Translations under genes and position numbers: made by a program | DNA from: Yponomeuta sedellus | Taxonomy: Eukaryota > Arthropoda > Insecta > Lepidoptera > Yponomeutidae | Direction of reading: 5' to 3' | Length of the DNA stretch: 64,000 nt | Assembly (NCBI GenBank): GCA_934045075.1 | Contig: OW203744.1 | Location: 5,258,795-5,322,794, forward strand | Notes under the pieces: generated by a model | The model's input: the letters and a program-made list of their open reading frames with translations, nothing else | The model's database searches: none | What the model was told of the DNA's origin: nothing | In this document: piece by piece, positions 31,444-43,998 of the stretch | How the letters are laid out: each line of letters opens with the position of its first letter | Numbering within the stretch: position 1 is the stretch's first letter

Positions 31444-33830
31444 TTAGAGGCTAATATCGGCGACGACATTGTATCGCCCGGGGATAAAATTTACTGACAT
31501 CTGGATTTGAAAACGATCGAGTATGTTGAAAACTCTGCATGCTAGGCGCATCATGTCTATCGAACGCGTCCCACCTTCGTTTCGAAGATATGAAACCACT
31601 GTGCGACTGTCGGACAAGATCATCAGCGACATTTCTTGGCCCCGTCTGAATAAAACATTGTATATTACAGTCATTTCCAGCAGATTGGAGTGCAAAAGTT
31701 TCTGACTGGAGTTCCACTGACCTGACAGGAGTTTGTCGTTGAGTTGAGCACCCCAACCGGAGCCCGAGGCATCTGTCGATAGAAAAAACCGTGGAGCTGG
31801 GTTCCAAATGCTTGATTGAAAGCATGCTTGCTCTATCCACCAACGTAGGTATTCTATGACCAACTTTGGTAAATCTACTTTTCTGAAGGGATCGTCGTCT
31901 AACAATTGACGGCTGAACCATAACAGCGGCCTGCTATTCAACCTTCCTCTGGGAATAACGAAGCTGGCAAAATTCCAAAGGCTGAGAAGCTGTTGTATTT
32001 CTCCTAACGAAGCTCTCCTTAGCTGAAGCAATTTTCGAGACAAATTTATAATTTTGTTGACTTTATGGGCAAAGATTTTTGGTTGCTCCATGGATCCCAA
32101 AGGATACCTAGGTACTCTAATGATCGTTGAGGACAAAGGAAATTTATTGACCATCCGAGTCTTTGGAGAAGTCGAACGGTGTAATCTACCTGGTAGCACA
32201 AGGTTTGATGACTTTGAGACGCTATTAAAAAATGGTCTTTTTTTTTTGTGACAATTTTTTTTTTAATAAAAATACAAAAAAATACAGAAGTTGGTTTCTG
32301 CCAAACTGCATAACAGTTTGTTGGCAGATGCTCTTAGTTTTACATGTTCGAGTTATCTTATATGCTAGGTACATACAAATACTAAAAAAGATATTTAAAG
32401 ACTCCCTACACACTACCCTCTTGCTCGCCCTACGCCTAAGGCTTGGGTTCGGTCAGTCACATGACATTGCCACGAACAAGAGGTCAGTGTGCCGGGCAGA
32501 ATGCAAGCTAGCCAACTACCCACTACCTACATACACATCAACTACAGTTGACTTAACAGAAATTCTGCAACTTTTTTCTTATATGTGACTTTACAGACAT
32601 TCTCACATCTTAAAGTAACCGGAAGATCGTTTAATATTTTCGGAATGAGATATTTTCTCGTACGCATACCATAATAATTTAGAATTCTAGGCATGACCAA
32701 TTTTCTGAGATACATTTCTTGTCATGATTTTACATGTTATAGGTATTTTATACGAATTAATGCCATATTGTTCTACTGTCAATAAAAGCTTTACTTTTTC
32801 GTGTACAGGCAAAATTTTACAGATTTCAAATAGCTTACTATAATCTCCTTTGCAGTTTACTTTTGTATTTTTATCCACTAGCTGTTTTAGAAACCGAATT
32901 TGTAGGTCTTTAATTTGATCTAAGTAAGTCTTAAACGTACAACCATAGCTACTCAGCCCATACGACAGTATCGAGTCTACCAGTGCGAAATATACGGTAT
33001 AAAGTATAGCCCTATTTGCCACTCCACGCAGATGGTAAAATTTAGTAAGTACCGCCCTAAGTTTGCAACAAACGTCATGTACATGTGCCTTCCAGGACAT
33101 ATTTCGATCTATAGTAAGTCCTAGGTATTTATACCTTTCGACAAATTCGATCTCGTTACAGGTACAGTTCAACTTATCGTTATGTAAACATTCATATTCG
33201 TGGCCAACAATTTTAATGTCTATGCTAACCGGTTTGTTATAAGGCGAACAGATGTGCATGCATTTCGTTTTGTTTACATTCAGTATTATACCGTTATCGT
33301 GCGCCCACATGATGATATTTTCGATATTTTCGTCTAATTATAGGACTTGTAGAATTTGTAGGACTCTTACTCCTATCCGCTTCAGAATCTCTGCAATCCA
33401 GTTCGTGATGGAAGCGAATACCTTGGGTGTAGTTAAAAGACCGAAAGGCAGGCAAGTTAACTGCCACAGACGAGACGTCCCAGAAATATTACTCGCAGAA
33501 ATCTTCGATGTACAGATTTTATTGGTACGTGGAAATACGCGTTGTGCAGGTCCAGCTTCACTAACCGTTGTTTTTCTGCAGGAAGTTGGGGAGGTTGTAC
33601 ATATTGGTGAGCCGGAATTTGGCTGTATGCACATACCTGTTCAAACGCTTAAGCTTGAAGACCGGTCTCATAGCGCCGTCGCTCTTGGGAACAAGAAAGA
33701 TGCTCGAAACGAAGCTCGGAGTCTCCGGTGCCACTTCCAGAACGCCTTGTTGGACGAGACTTTGCATTTGCTCCTTCATTCCTGGAGAGTCCTTTGTTAC
33801 GAAAACCGAAGGTATTCTTTCCGGATGCAC
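31444..33830 (-). pseudogene. DIRS-like RT and RNase H, disrupted
   Basis: 33,830-33,561: start of RT (VLEVAPETPSFVSSIFLVPK). Frame change, then LWQLTCLPFGLLTTPKVFAS and NWIAEILKRIGVRV; the next expected motif, YLDD, is missing because the LINE insertion begins there. 32,199-31,444: thumb and RNase H (FFLSTDASGSGWGAQL, LLEMTVIYNV, SDSRTVVSYL, FIPGRYNVVAD). The matching order supports DIRS; inactive. Confidence 0.8.
32235..33335 (-). mobile_element. 5'-truncated LINE inserted in the DIRS-like element
   Basis: Frame 33,310-32,687 reads NGIILNVNKTKCMHICSPYN and FVERYKYLGLTIDRNMSWK..., the C-terminal half of a non-LTR reverse transcriptase. The 3' end (low coordinates) is A-rich on the minus strand. 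Same orientation as the host element. Confidence 0.78.
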
Positions 33831-33957
33831 TAATGGAGCCTTTTTGTAAAACGAAATCTTGTAGCCAGATATTACCTTTAGAAGATGAACTGGGGCCCCG
33901 AGCTTCTTTCAGACATGGGCTCGTAGTTTTAACTGGCCCGCACGAAAACTTGGATAG

Positions 33958-35156
33958 TCAGTCGTAACGCCTGTATGAACGCTTACCACCTCGGTTTTTA
34001 TAGAATTTTTCTGACCGAGACTTCTCACGAAAGGAATCGTCGGCCTTGCGTTTCCGCCCTTGCTCAGAGGGGTAGTTTGAGCCACTATTCAAAGGCCCTG
34101 CAAAGCTCCGCGAGAAAGCCATTACTTTTTTGGGCTCCACATTTGACACTCTTTGCGCAAGAGGCCTTTTTGTGAAAGTTCCTTGACTAGAAATACGCGA
34201 AACTGGAAAAAATACCTTTTCGATTCCACCATTCTTTGCAACCAGGTCAGAAAACTTCTTGTCATCAAAAAGATTCTCCAAAGTGGGAGGTATCTTTCTC
34301 AAGGTCTCCTTCAGACATTTATCTTTTACAAAACTCAGCACATAATCTCTGCGTTGTTGTATAAGGTCTGCACTACGCCCACAAACCATTTGCAGGAGGT
34401 CCAAATGTTTTTATTATATTAAGACGAAAAAGTTTCGTCAATTTTATTTTTGACATCTTGAATTGATAATCCATCAGCCGCGGAATCGAGCCATGCAAAA
34501 AGATTATCAAAGCCTTGCTGTAAAAATTCATTCTGAACAATTAAGGCGTGGGATATTGCAGCCAGTGTTTTTTCAGTTACCGCCAGTGCACGGTTGCGGT
34601 CAAAAGATCGAATCATATCATTACTGTCCAGCTCGGTAAAGCCGGGAGACGACACATATGCTTTTTGGGCGCCGGCATACCTCACTTGAGACCAATCTGG
34701 CGAATTAAAGTGTTGGAGCTTTTCGAGAATCTCCGCATGCTGGTTAGATGTTTTTGCAATTGATGATTTGAGGGTAGTCTCCAATTTAAATTTAACGGAT
34801 TCTGAAGTGGGCTTTGCTATTGCCTCTTGAGGTTTATCTAACTCATCAATTGCCAAAATGGATAGTGCATCACTATCAGGATCTAATTCTGTGTTTTTAG
34901 GCAAATTAATATTTTGGAAGGATCCTACCTAATCAGCCAAATCTCGTACCACCTTCTCCAACTGGTCCAGGCGGTCGTGTTTTCTAGTACGGCGGTGACG
35001 GCGTCGGCGCCTGCGACGAGATGCTGCCGATGATGAACTTGACGACGACGAATCGGTAAAAACCGATCGCCCACAATCACGGGGGACTTCATTTTGTTGA
35101 TTATTAGCTTTTTTTTCACTAGTTAGAACTTCAATATTTTCACTACTTTCCATCAT
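33958..35156 (-). pseudogene. DIRS-like gag-type ORF, broken
   Basis: Starts MMESSENIEV at 35,156, with a Ser run and an Arg-rich stretch (ASRRRRRRRHRRTRK), stops at an in-frame TAG near 34,929, continues in the same frame to 34,419 (helical, DSDALSILAI...), then shifts frame to 34,404-33,958 with a basic C-terminus (KNRGGKRSYRR). Typical of the first ORF of DIRS elements, thought to be nucleic-acid-bin­ding. Confidence 0.7.
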
Positions 35157-35419
35157 TGCAAAATTTTCGAAAACTAACGGATTTTTTTCAAATATTTCAC
35201 TGCTAACGACACTAAGACGTGTTGTCACTACGGAAAACGGAACGGAACGCCAATGAACCACGAGGCGCCGGTTTCCGCCGCCCTCGCTGCTGGTTTGGCG
35301 CCACAGAGTAACAGGAAGATGCAAAATCGAGGTAAACGGGGGAGTATTTTGACGTGCTTGTCTGTGGAAACGGGGTTGCCATCTCAATTTGGAGGCTTGG
35401 AATAAGGTCAAAGGCTTAA

Positions 35420-36540
35420 TATTTTAACACTTGTTTATACTTAAATTGAAGTTTTAATATTACGGAATTCCGATGAGCAAAAGTCACTATTTGATGCAAA
35501 AAATCTACCAAGCATTACGGTTAAATTCTGGGCAAATTATTGATGAAAGCAAATTTGCTAAAACATGTTTCCATCTTGCCATCTTTCACTAAATAACTTT
35601 GAATACCTCTGCGTTTCTTAATAAAATAATAACAGTTGTATCAAAAACGAAAATAATCATCAACTAAACACATACTAAAATGTCATTAGCAATGATGCTC
35701 TTCACGACGCACGTGACGTGAGTTATGTGTGAGCGGCAGCGGAGGACGTTTTAAAAAACTATTAAATTTAATTAAACGGTTATTCAGATACTACAATAGT
35801 TATTAGGTATTAATTACTACTAATTAAAACTAGGGGTTGTCCCTTCTGTTCGATGGTTGAATGAGATAAGGCGACGACACTGGGCTATGTTTTGGTTTTA
35901 TGGAAACTGTAACACTGTTTTTCATAATACCGCTGTGATTCACTTTATGGGGGAAACGGGGCTGCTTCATACATACATAACACGTGGCGCGCTCAGATTG
36001 GTGTTCACTGTTTCGTAACTCAATAACAAAATTTTACGAATTTCTTTTCAGAAAATAATAATAATCTTTATATTTTATCATAAATAAGTAGCTTTGTTTT
36101 TTCCCATCTGCCTATCATAATCAGTATTTAAAGACTTTCTTCCATCCGATTTATTGTTAGTGGACACAAGTCTATTCCTGGTACTAATACTAATTTAGTT
36201 AACAGCAGGTATTTGCAGAATTTTCTATAAAAAGGTCTTGACCGCTGCCATTGGGGAGAGTTCCCAGTACGCTAGCAGCCTTCCCCCTCTGAATGACCAG
36301 GCCGAGTGCACCTAACAGCATGGGCAGCAGGAGAACAGCAGGTCGAGGTAGCAAAGAAAACAGCAGCACGCAGATAGCGGTTATCTTTTATTCGGTCAAC
36401 CCAACAATGTAAGAAAGTATTTCGTACATTCCCTCGCTTTTATATTACCCCTCCACAGTGGTGACAACTGAAAAACTATCAATCAACGGAAACATTCAAA
36501 AACATCCTAATAAAGTAATTGTTGTTATAGTAGATTATGC
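35420..36540. other. Unassigned stretch
   Basis: No domain-bearing frame. 36,240-36,470 has moderate GC and ends '…cacagtggtgacaactg', which might be the end of a solo LTR with an adjoining primer-binding site, but no partner LTR was found. Confidence 0.35.
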
Positions 36541-36545
36541 ATTAA

Positions 36546-36702
36546 GGGAATAAAACCATGTATTACGTCATGGGCGGTATATTGAACCCTGAGCGGAGCG
36601 AAGGACTCCGAGTTAACTCCTGAGCGAAGCGAGGGAGTTATGTAGAGTCCTGAGTGAAGCCAGGGGTTCATACCGCCCGAGACTAAGACATGTTTTATTC
36701 CA
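36546..36702. mobile_element. MITE, ~157 bp
   Basis: Ends GGAATAAAACCATGT and (inverted) GGAATAAAACATGT, with inner arms GGGCGGTAT..GAACC and GGTTCATACCGCCC. Centre has 'gagcggagcgaag' / 'gagcgaagcgag' palindromic words. Confidence 0.72.
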
Positions 36703-37006
36703 GAGGTGAATACTCTACTTTTCACACCATCTGGGAGACAATAAAAAGACAGGGCTGCATAAGTTGAAAATATAAAGTCCACACTCTTTTACGGCTTAGC
36801 AACTTAAATTGAATTATAACTTTTAAATTCGTATTTGCAATTCGCGCCTTTTTTTCTTTTTTTTTATTGGTGTTTCGCGCGGTCACACGACACAGTAGTT
36901 CAGAAAAAAAAGAAAAAAGGGGTGAGTTTCGAACAACAATTCGAATTTCGAATTGCAATGCGGGGCTTCTTCATAGTTTTCATGCGAATTTTGACATTCT
37001 AAATTC

Positions 37007-37624
37007 AAATCACTTTATTCCCTAGGGAAATTCTTCATTATTATTGCCCTCGAGAGACAAGGCTATGCTTTACGATGATATTTGACGGTACGTAATAAGG
37101 CATTGTCGAGCAGGAGGTGTGAAAAATAATTTATGAATTAATATGATAAATTATAATTAACTAAACTCATAAATTAATATGGATTTTATAATCAACTATT
37201 GACTCCTATGCTAGATGTTTTATTTAAAAGTATGTACCTATGTTGTGGTGACGACGGGAACCGGAATTTATTACACGAGGTAGCTACCAGCTCTATAAAA
37301 CTAAATCGGTGTTTTAAATCACTTTATTCCCTAGGGAAATTCTTCATTATTATGGCCCTCGAGAGACAAGGCTATGCTTTACGATGATATTTGACGGTAC
37401 GTAATAAGGCATTGTCGAGCAGGAGGTGTGAAAAATAATTTATGAATTAATATGATAAATTATAATTAACTAAACTCATAAATTAATATGGATTTTATAA
37501 TCAACTATTGACTCCTATGCTAGATGTTTTATTTAAAAGTATGTACCTATGTTGTGGTGACGACGGGAACCGGAATTTATTACACGAGGTAGCTACCAGC
37601 TCTATAAAACTAAATCGGTGTTTT
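37007..37624. repeat. Recent 309-bp tandem duplication
   Basis: Two copies starting AAATCACTTTATTCCCTAGG at 37,007 and 37,316, nearly identical (one difference noticed: attattattg versus attattatgg). No coding. Confidence 0.92.
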
Positions 37625-37787
37625 AAATCATTTTAATATGTACCTTCCCCTAATATCGTTCAATATATAATACTGTCGTCATGTTTATTGTTCCTTTCCC
37701 GAGATAGGCATCAACAAACAAGCGTTTCTATACAAAAAAATGTTACTTTTACGTTTTATTACTTTTTATGCGCAGATTCTTTTTTTC

Positions 37788-38064
37788 GTTATCAACCCTT
37801 GGATGTCCCCACTGCTGGGGCACTGGTCTCTTCCTGCATCGCAGGAAGGTTAGGCCATACTCCACGGGGGCCAAGTCCGGGTTGGTGGAGGATTGTAAGA
37901 CAGTGGCGGGCCTTATTGTCAGAAGTTATCAAACCGCCCATAAGGCCCCTGACATGACTTAACGACTGCCATTATATGACAGACGGCACCAACGTGCCTT
38001 GCGAAGCACGGAAGCGCTCGGAAAAATGCCTCTAGCGGTAGTCACAGGACGCTCACACATGCTT
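37788..38064 (-). mobile_element. 5S-headed SINE, head truncated
   Basis: Tail 'gttatcaacccttggatg' to 'gcctctagcggtagtcacag'; the 5S-like head is missing. Confidence 0.8.
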
Positions 38065-38139
38065 CATATTTTTTATTATTTGACTTAAACATCACAATAA
38101 TTAGTCCAGACGTTCTGAAGTTATAAATGGTAAAAAGAG

Positions 38140-38270
38140 AATCTATAATATAAAAATGAATCGCTGAATGTGTTGGTGAGCGCAAATCTCGAGAGCAGCT
38201 GAACCGATTTCGCTAATTATTTTTTTAGAATATGCCTTGAAGCACGAGGATGGTTCTTACGGAGAGAAAA
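38140..38270. repeat. Fragment of a common lepidopteran repeat
   Basis: 'cgctgaatgtgttggtgagc' and 'cagctgaaccgatttcgcta' resemble widespread, probably Helitron-related repeats. No second copy in the window. Confidence 0.35.
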
Positions 38271-38933
38271 AATTGGTTCTTCTTGAAAACTTTGTTCATT
38301 CGTTCTTTAAGTGGTATTGAAATACTGATTACCCTACGACCTATTCTCACAAAAAAATCACAAAAATCAGTGAAGCCGTTATAGCCGCAGACCCACTGCC
38401 GTAGGATCGCGTATTCAGAGGTTGACATCTTTGATTTTTTCGGTCTGTGGGGTTGGCTCTCCACCACATTCACAGGCGGAATCAGGCGCGCGCAGATTCG
38501 AGCCTCATTGCTCGACCTGCGACTCCAAGCATCGCTGGCAAGCTATACAATCCGGGAAGGACTACTTCTTATGTGAGTAGGTAATTCTTTAAGGACTCTC
38601 AAATCGCGGTCACACGTTCTTAATTCCTAACTTATTAAACATTCAGTCTTAGAACCAAAAACAGATTATTTTTATTTATATATGTGTATGATTTCAACAT
38701 AAAAATGTAAAATTATTAGTGATGTTTTAAAAAATATACATCTACGGTCGAAAACGGGAGCAAAATCTGTGTTCTCCGCGCGTCACACTCTGTTCGCGCT
38801 CACGGAAAACTTTAATAACTTTTGCACTCGATTCATGAGCGTATAATGTAATGTGAATGTAATACATTAAATAAATTGTGTTAAACTACGCATCATAATG
38901 ACTAAAGAACATTTATTTTATCTCCTAAGTTAC

Positions 38934-38967
38934 AAAAGTTAATAGGCAATAATGCCTATTAACTTTT
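38934..38967. repeat. Perfect 15-bp-arm palindrome
   Basis: AAAAGTTAATAGGCA, loop ATAA, then its exact inverse. In AT-rich sequence with no gene nearby; not a bacterial-type terminator. Confidence 0.85.
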
Positions 38968-39420
38968 CTAAAAATTACAATTAAGTTTAGTGGTAATTCA
39001 CTGATGAGTGATAGCCATGTAAATATCTTTTGATACATTTTAAATGATACGAGACTGAAAATAGATAATAATAATAATTATGTAAGCTATTATAGCAACT
39101 AGCAGATAATGATCTGTTTTATGATTCTAAATATTTCAATTGAATATTCAAAAGCACACATTTTCTGCCAGCTGCTCCAATAGTAGGAAGTAATAATTAT
39201 GTTTATGTTGTAAACATTTAATAACTGGGACTAAGGCTATTTCAACCTAAGCTACTAATAAGTAATAATAAGATGATCTCAAAAAAATTATAATTGTTGA
39301 TTTCTAATACAAGATGATTCATAAATAATAAGTCTGTTTTTTTATAAACTTTAATCCGAAAAAAATGGGAGAAATAATAAAAATTTTAAACCATATTTTA
39401 CTTGTAAAAAATACGTCTGC

Positions 39421-39631
39421 AACTTTCGTGGCGACTTTCGTAACTTTCGTGGGCAACGAAATTTCAAAATAATATATCTTTGTAGTTTATGCGCCGATTT
39501 ACAAATAATAAAAATTCTACTCATTATATTTTCAACGCCTTAAACGTGTGTGCCATTTATTTAAAGATAACTCTAAAAAGAAATTTCGCCACGAAAGTTA
39601 CGCGGAGAACTTTTTTTGAAGAACTACTCAA
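39421..39631. repeat. Inverted 'acgaaagttacgcggagaa' repeat, related to the tandem array at 0-3 kb
   Basis: 39,580-39,631 (cgccacgaaagttacgcgga ... gaagaactactca) is inverted relative to 895-950 and 2,140-2,195; the left part has the motif 'ctttcgtggc' in reverse. Probably ends of one non-autonomous element. Confidence 0.5.
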
Positions 39632-40350
39632 TGTATTTGATTTGAAATTGTTTTTTCTAGACTCTGAATCGATTTTATTAATATTTTAATGTTATTTTTC
39701 ATGCAGACGCTATAGTTTTCAGTTTCATCAAATTATTACAGTTAGTCAGTGTCAACTCCTTCTGTACATTATAATTTCCACCGTGCCAGTATACTTTCAG
39801 TGTAAATAAACCTTGTATATAAATTATTATCAATTTCTTTGTCCTTGGTCGTTCGTTCGCTCGTTCGTTTATTCGGTCGTTCGTTTGCCTCGTGTTTGTA
39901 AGTGTAAGAGACCAGTAAAATGGTTACCTCAAAACAAGCTACTGTCACGTGATCAATGGTGGCACCGAGGCGATAGCTTGTGAGGCCCAAATATAATCGC
40001 AAAACGCGTCTTTGACAGCTCGGATTCGGCTAAATCCACAGAACAATTACAACTAAATCACACGAGCCGAAGTCGCCACAGACAAGACAAGACTAACTTT
40101 GGAGTTTGTTTTTTTGTCCATTTTTTCTCCAAAATTATCTAGATTTTGAAATGGACACCTATTTGAATTGTAACGTTCACTGAGCCGTAGTTTCTGCGCT
40201 ACCTTTGAATAGAGCTTTGCTTAGAGCTAGTTTTTTTCAACACTATGGCATCTTCACTTACCTCAATAGTGTCTTATGGCCAGACATGATAGCTCCTTTG
40301 ATTTACGCAACAAGTTGGTCTAAAGGAAGGCCAATGACGTCCCATTCGTC

Positions 40351-40816
40351 AGATAAAGAATGTAAACAAAGTTTCAGGGGTTCAAAACATTTTCATTTGA
40401 ATAAATTATGGTTATACAAATTTCGGATTCCCTATTCTAATCGCTGTCGTCTGTATTAGTCACACATGATTCACCGGAAGAGTACGAATCAGCCGTATTT
40501 ATGACTATCCATAGTATTGTCAATCATGTTGTCAATATGGCTATAAAAAATTGTCCTCGTTGATTCGAAGTGATCTTCGAATGCAATCTAAACAGGAATG
40601 ATGAACTATTATAGTTCACAAAATGGCGGATGGCACCAAATGTTGACAACTGCCGTACTGAAAGTTTTCCTGTACCACGAAATACGCAACGACAGCAGCT
40701 GTCGTCGATCAAATGACGCCATTACCGCAAAGATTCAAGATACAAGGACAGAGATAATAATCGCTCACTATCGCTATGTAACTCAGTAACGGTCCGTTTG
40801 TTTACATTCTTTATCT
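40351..40816. repeat. 20-bp inverted repeats 430 bp apart
   Basis: AGATAAAGAATGTAAACAAA at the left and its exact inverse at 40,797-40,816. Interior unassigned. Possible old DNA transposon. Confidence 0.4.
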
Positions 40817-41117
40817 CGTCTCCTTGGTCTTCCATTAGCTTGGCTAATTTGTCAGCTAACTGTATCTCTTAAAAATTACGTAATAAGGTTGCAGGTGGGA
40901 AGTCGTCTAAATGCCGATGGCTTTGAATTGGGACATTTTATTTACATTTTATTGACATTTAATTGTATTTATGTCCCATAAAATAAAAATACTTTTACTA
41001 GATGTTCTTTCTCAAGTACATTCTAAATGTTCTCTGATAGTGTTGTAGACACATAAAGACCTTATTTTACGAGACTATACTAAATTTTTTCCCTCTGGCC
41101 ACGTGGTCCGACTGCCC

Positions 41118-42324
41118 TTGTCCTACCAATTGGACGTTAAGAACTTTTTCATTTCTTATACTCTGAAAGTAGTGTTGTTTTGATCTGATTATTGAGTGGA
41201 AAATGCCGGTTCCCTGCCTAAAGAGGGAAAAACTCATTCAAATTAATTCCCTCCTAAGGGCCGGAATGAACTTTAAAAATAGAACTACTGTCTGCTGCGA
41301 AGTGTTTTATGTAAAAAAGAAACTAATTAAAAAAAACGCTGCGGCCATGTGAGTTTCTAAGCAGCCAGTTTCAACATCGCAAATTTCTTTAAGCGGAATA
41401 AGCCGCAGCAATTACGCGATGAGTTCCATATTATTATGTAAAACTTAAAAAGTCGACAAAAAGTGGCGGGATACTAGTGTGTTATATGTATCTATGACGG
41501 AATTCACAAAAGTTGGTAATAATCTTTTGTGCTAAGATTTGAATATTAAAAATGAGTTTTTATTTTTCTCACACTCGAAATGAAAAGTAGTGTGTTTAAC
41601 ACGAGTAAAAGAATTCCTACTCGGGCTATAGCCGCCCTCGCTGCGCTAAGCCGTTTATATACCTTTTGAAATTGATTGGGAATTGATTCTTTCGACCCTC
41701 AAAATATAGACTATTCAAAATATCATTTTCCTAGACCACTTGGTCCCACCGATCGGACGACGTGAAATTTTGATTTCCGGTTAGTTCGATTAACTAATCG
41801 GACTATTGTTTTCGAAACTGGTTTCGAAACTTTGGTTTCCAAAGTGGCCGAAGGGATATAAACTATCATTTTGTAGGACCACGTGGTCCCACCGATCGGA
41901 GATCGGTTACTAGATTTTTAAAACATAAAAAGCGAGCCTTTCCATGATAAACATAATTACATCACATAATTGTATCAACCTAAGGTAATTATTTTTAAAT
42001 TGCGTTTTAATTATTTAGTGTAGTTGGGACCCTTATATAATTTCAAGTGCAGAAATGTTAATAAAGTTTCAGTTTTGTTAAACATTCTTTTTTAAACATT
42101 CTTTAAACATTCGTTTCAGTTTTGTTAAACAAACAAAACCAGCGTCATGGGCCGGTTTAATTGAAATGCAATATCGGTGGGAAAATAACCTACAGAACTA
42201 CTACTAAGTCCGCCACATTGCCATTGTATTTTTTTACTTATGTGCAATAAACGTATTAATAATAATAATAACTACTTGGATAGATTACTGAAAAAAAGTT
42301 CATGTCGTCCGGTCGGTAGGACGA
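41118..42324. mobile_element. Non-autonomous TIR transposon, ~1.2 kb
   Basis: Ends (C)TTGTCCTACCAATTGGACG and inverted TCGTCCTACCGACCGGACG, both followed by GAACTTTTT. The inner 540 bp matches 4,780-5,235. 'ccac[gt]tggtcccaccgatcgg' recurs at 41,735 and 41,880. No coding. Confidence 0.65.
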
Positions 42325-42440
42325 ATAGATAGATAGATAGAATATACTTTATTGTACACAGAAATTACAGCAACAGAAATTATATAAAAATATAGTACAA
42401 ATGGCGGCCTTATTACTAAAAGAAAATTCTTCCAGGCAAC
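42325..42440 (-). mobile_element. LINE 3' tail (GATA type)
   Basis: 'atagatagatagatagaata', 'tttattgtac' and 'ggcggccttattactaaaag', immediately right of the TIR element's end. Confidence 0.65.
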
Positions 42441-42449
42441 CATAGACGG

Positions 42450-43190
42450 AGACAAAAAAAATAATTAGAGACCGGTGCTATACAGAAATTTTGTAATTCA
42501 GGCAGTCAGTGATAAAATAAAAGATCTTATTTCCTTCCGTGAAAAACTGTTTATTTCAAAGATCCTTAATACATATAAGTTTAATTACCAATTAAATTAA
42601 CTAATACAATCTTAGTACACCAAGGTACTGGATTACTTAATAACAAATTCACTAACTAGAAAATGAAATTCACAAAAATCCAACCACCAAGTGTTACACC
42701 ATACAACGAAATATGAGCGAATAGCCATTATATAGATGAATATTTAAGATGAAGCAAATTGATAAAGTTTTGAATATTTTTTATAATTGAACAATGTAAG
42801 AATAAAATTTTATTTAAAAAAATCATATATTTTATTTTTACATTGTTCAATATTTAAAAAATAATTAAAAAGATGGCTGCATAACTTTACTGTTTTAGTT
42901 GTAGAAAAATATCCAGCCAAACATTGTATAACCACGTCCGTATTGACCTTGACAATAACTATAGTCTTCTATTGTTAAATTAAAAGTCAGAACTGAGGAT
43001 GGTATAGCGATGTAAGAATTATACTCAAAAGATGGTTACACTGTGAAAGTTATGAAAAAAAAGCTATTTTATAATGGACGAAATGAATGCACACTCATTC
43101 ACAAAAATATTGCTCATAACAAACAAACAAAAACCTATAAACTAACAATGCTTATAGTTATTAAAATATAGCTTGGCAGGCATCGCAGGA
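42450..43190. other. AT-rich stretch with one hairpin
   Basis: Only a palindromic segment at 42,785-42,853 (ATTGAACAATGTAAGAATAA ... TTCAAT inverted) was noticed. No gene. Confidence 0.5.
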
Positions 43191-43199
43191 AAGATTGAG

Positions 43200-43357
43200 T
43201 GTTTTCAGCACAAGTTCACAAAGCACTTTAAAGATGGCGCCTTTAGACGTAAACTTACAAGAACACGTCTGTCAAATTTTGTTTAGCACAGATTAATTTT
43301 GTCAGCCGCATTCCCGTTATTCTATGGCCAAGCCTATTGTGAATTTGTGCTGAAAAC
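43200..43357. mobile_element. MITE (AGCACAARTTCACAA family), copy 1
   Basis: Ends GTTTTCAGCACAAGTTCACA and the inverse of TTGTGAATTTGTGCTGAAAA. A relative in opposite orientation lies at 59,200-59,374. Confidence 0.72.
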
Positions 43358-43998
43358 GGATCATTCAATCCGATCAATCATTTTAAGATTGTTACCACCA
43401 AATATGACCTATGGACTACCTGCATAATATAGCCTGAAGAAGAAGAAAAAACATGACTTTGTCTTAGGTGCATTTTTGCTCTGATAAAATACGGAACCTA
43501 TACGGAAATGTCATTAAACGAAGCATAGTACTTTATACTCTAAGAAACGAAGCTATATTTTACGAACTATAAATGAAGCATTTCAACTCAGCTGTCCACG
43601 AAGAGCCCAAGGAAGATTTTTGTATCCTTTAAAACTTCTATTTCTAGAATACATTTTAATTCTTGCCATAGTGAAATTTAGTAATTATTAATGATTCACT
43701 ACAAGTAGGTAATGGCTTATTGTAAATCTTCGTGATTTCCGACATTTTGCACGAGGCTGTAAATCCAAATTCACAGTGGTAGGAACTACCTTTAAGTTGA
43801 AAAAGTTCTCTAGTATAAATGTTTAAGAGTGTCGTCCAATATGCGTAAACAATCCAAAGAAGAATTATGTTGGCTGGCGCCGACCATAAGAGGCTTCATC
43901 CGCTTTTATTCGATTTCTATAACTGTTCGTAACAATATTGTTTTTCTATGCTCAAGTGAAGTAATTTAAAGTAACAAAAAAAATTGTTGACATTCTTC

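Larger units (their letters stand above)
31441..35160 (-). mobile_element. DIRS-like retrotransposon, truncated and interrupted
   Basis: Minus-strand gag-like, RT and RNase H segments in DIRS order. The element stops at 31,441 inside or just after RNase H, where a fragment of the tRNA-like repeat flank ('aaacctacttagaggctaa') begins, so the tyrosine recombinase is missing. A 5'-truncated LINE is inserted at 32.2-33.3 kb. Confidence 0.75.

Noticed and set aside
36154..36465. A solo LTR ending before 'gtggtgacaactg'
   Set aside because: No matching second LTR, target duplication or internal region; kept only as an unassigned stretch.
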